Assembly (NCBI GenBank): GCA_003022685.1
Contig: PXSV01000062.1
Span: 6,060 to 13,142, forward strand
Source: Halobacteriales archaeon SW_9_67_24
GTDB lineage: Archaea; Halobacteriota; Halobacteria; Halobacteriales; Halococcaceae
Length of the DNA stretch: 7,083 nucleotides
Direction: 5' to 3'
The notes beneath the pieces were generated by a model. That model saw only the letters and a list, made by a program, of their open reading frames with translations. It made no database searches and was not told the origin of the DNA. Below are positions 5,983-7,083 of the stretch, piece by piece; the first letter of the stretch is position 1, and every line of letters starts with the position of its first letter. The position numbers and the translations under genes are program-made.

Positions 5983-6538
5983 GAGTACTGATACGCCCGA
6001 GGGAGCCGCGAGTCGACCGACGCGGGCAGTCTCGCTCACGGTGAACGGCGAGACGGCCGAAGCCGAGGTCGAACCCCGGCTGAAGCTCTCGGATTTCCTC
6101 CGGAACCACTGCGGTCTCCGTGGGGTTCGGGTCGGCTGCGAACACGGCGTCTGTGGGGCGTGTACGGTGAGTCTCGACGGCGACATCGTGAAGAGCTGCC
6201 TCGTCTACGCGGTCCAGGCCGACGGCCGCGAGATCGGCACCGTCGAGGGGCTCGCCGAGGGCGGCGAACTCGGTCCCGTGCAACGGGCGTTCCACGAGGA
6301 GCACGCCCTCCAGTGTGGCTTCTGCACCAGCGGGTTCGTGATGGCGACCCGCGACCTCCTCGAACGGAACCCCGACCCCTCCGACGAGGAGATCAGGAAG
6401 GGACTCGCGGACAACATCTGTCGGTGCACTGGCTATCAGAACATCTACGAGGCCGTCCACCGGGCCGCCGAGGAGATGGACACGAACGGGGACTCGGATC
6501 CGGATGGGGGCCCGGAGGCCGACGCGGAGGCGGACTGA
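5981..6538 (+). CDS. 2Fe-2S subunit of a xanthine dehydrogenase/CO dehydrogenase-family molybdenum hydroxylase (CoxS-like)
   Basis: Small electron-transfer subunit of 185 residues that passes electrons from the molybdenum centre through two [2Fe-2S] clusters to a flavin subunit. Residues 15-90 form a plant-ferredoxin-type domain with C53, C58 and C61 in CEHGVCGACTV plus C73. Residues 95-165 form the helical [2Fe-2S] domain with CGFC (C112, C115) and CRC (C147, C149) in NICRCTGYQNIYEAV. All eight cluster ligands are present. Typical members are about 155-165 residues; the excess is a short N-terminal lead and an acidic tail (about 167-185) that fits salt adaptation. ATG 5981 is chosen because it follows the TATA box and the frame fits. 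The stop overlaps the next ATG (TGATG), so the two subunits are probably translationally coupled. Whether the enzyme oxidises CO, a purine, an aromatic CoA thioester or an N-heterocycle cannot be told from this subunit. Confidence 0.93.
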   Translation: MSTDTPEGAASRPTRAVSLTVNGETAEAEVEPRLKLSDFLRNHCGLRGVRVGCEHGVCGACTVSLDGDIVKSCLVYAVQADGREIGTVEGLAEGGELGPVQRAFHEEHALQCGFCTSGFVMATRDLLERNPDPSDEEIRKGLADNICRCTGYQNIYEAVHRAAEEMDTNGDSDPDGGPEADAEAD

Positions 6539-7083
6539 TGTCGGGAGCCGAAACCGGGCCCGACTCCATACCGGAAACGGGTGGCGACGCGAGCGCGGAC
6601 GAGCGGACGGAATCGTTCACCGGATCGGGGCTCGAACGCGTCGAGGACCACCGCATTCTCACCGGCGAGGCCGAATACGTCCACGACATCGCGCCCGAGG
6701 GCTGTCTCCACATGGCGCTCCTCCGGACGACCCATCCCCACGCCACGATCGAATCGATCGACACGAGCGCCGCCGAGGAGCACCCCGACTGCGACCTCGT
6801 GTTGACGGGGGCGGACCTCCAGGAGGAGTACTATCCGATGCCTTGTGGCCTCCCCGGTTTCGAGGAGTGGTCGCTCGCGGTCGACCGGGTGCGGTTCGTC
6901 GGCGAGCCCGTCGCGGCGGTCGTCGCCACCGACCGCTACGCCGCCGAGGACGCTATCGACGAGATCGACATCGACTACAAGACCCTCGAACCCGTTGTCG
7001 ATCCCAACGACGCGTTCGACGACGACGTGGTGCTTCACGAGGACGTCGGGACCAACGTCCCCGACGGCGAGGAGTTCGTCTTC
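6538..7083 (+). CDS. Molybdopterin-binding large subunit of the molybdenum hydroxylase (CoxL/XdhA-like), N-terminal fragment
   Basis: The frame opens at ATG 6538, overlapping the preceding stop by one base, and stays open for 182 codons to the window edge. Residues 1-28 are an acidic lead. GLERVEDHRILTGEAEYVHD (31-50) is the usual start of the aldehyde oxidase/xanthine dehydrogenase large subunit, followed by LHMALLRTTHPHATIESID (57-75), which matches the 'RSPxAHAxIxxID' pattern, and VRFVGEPVAAVVATDRYAAE (118-137), another family hallmark, then DYKTLEPVVDP (146-156). These belong to the N-terminal a/b hammerhead domain. Family members are about 750-800 residues, so most of the protein, including the molybdopterin-cytosine-dinucleotide pocket and the catalytic glutamate, lies beyond the window. 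The active-site loop that separates true CO dehydrogenase (AYRCSFR) from relatives is not visible. No flavin (CoxM-like) subunit is seen here; it may follow downstream. Confidence 0.92.
   Translation, partial: MSGAETGPDSIPETGGDASADERTESFTGSGLERVEDHRILTGEAEYVHDIAPEGCLHMALLRTTHPHATIESIDTSAAEEHPDCDLVLTGADLQEEYYPMPCGLPGFEEWSLAVDRVRFVGEPVAAVVATDRYAAEDAIDEIDIDYKTLEPVVDPNDAFDDDVVLHEDVGTNVPDGEEFVF

Overview
The window reads as chromosome-like or megaplasmid DNA of a haloarchaeon (class Halobacteria). It is GC-rich. Its proteins are rich in Asp and Glu, with acidic low-complexity tails. Most genes have a TATA-like box 27-38 nt before the start codon and no Shine-Dalgarno sequence, which fits leaderless or nearly leaderless archaeal transcripts. 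The genus cannot be fixed from sequence alone.

Layout: (1) positions 1-95 hold the start of a minus-strand gene, probably a FUN14-type small membrane protein. (2) Positions 270-2234 hold a superfamily 2 helicase of the XPB/Rad25 type on the plus strand. Its last ~53 codons look frameshifted or rearranged. (3) Positions 2235-2969 are about 735 bp without a convincing gene. This stretch is visibly less GC-rich and contains a striking 82-bp near-perfect palindrome. (4) From 2970 to the window end there is a plus-strand catabolic cluster: an IclR-family regulator, a kynurenine-formamidase-like 'cyclase' metal hydrolase, a class III (CaiB/BaiF) CoA-transferase, and the iron-sulfur and molybdopterin subunits of a xanthine dehydrogenase/CO dehydrogenase-family molybdenum hydroxylase. 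The last gene is cut by the window edge.

The cluster makes chemical sense as a degradation pathway for an aromatic or N-heterocyclic acid. The molybdenum enzyme would hydroxylate a ring carbon, the cyclase would hydrolyse an amide, lactam or similar bond, and the CoA-transferase would activate a resulting carboxylate. The IclR protein would be the local, substrate-responsive regulator. The families are well supported; the substrate and order of steps are inference. The iclR, cyclase, CoA-transferase and iron-sulfur genes each appear to have their own promoter, and only the last two molybdenum-enzyme genes are tightly coupled (TGATG overlap). Short palindromes sit at the transcription start of the CoA-transferase and iron-sulfur genes and are candidate operators.
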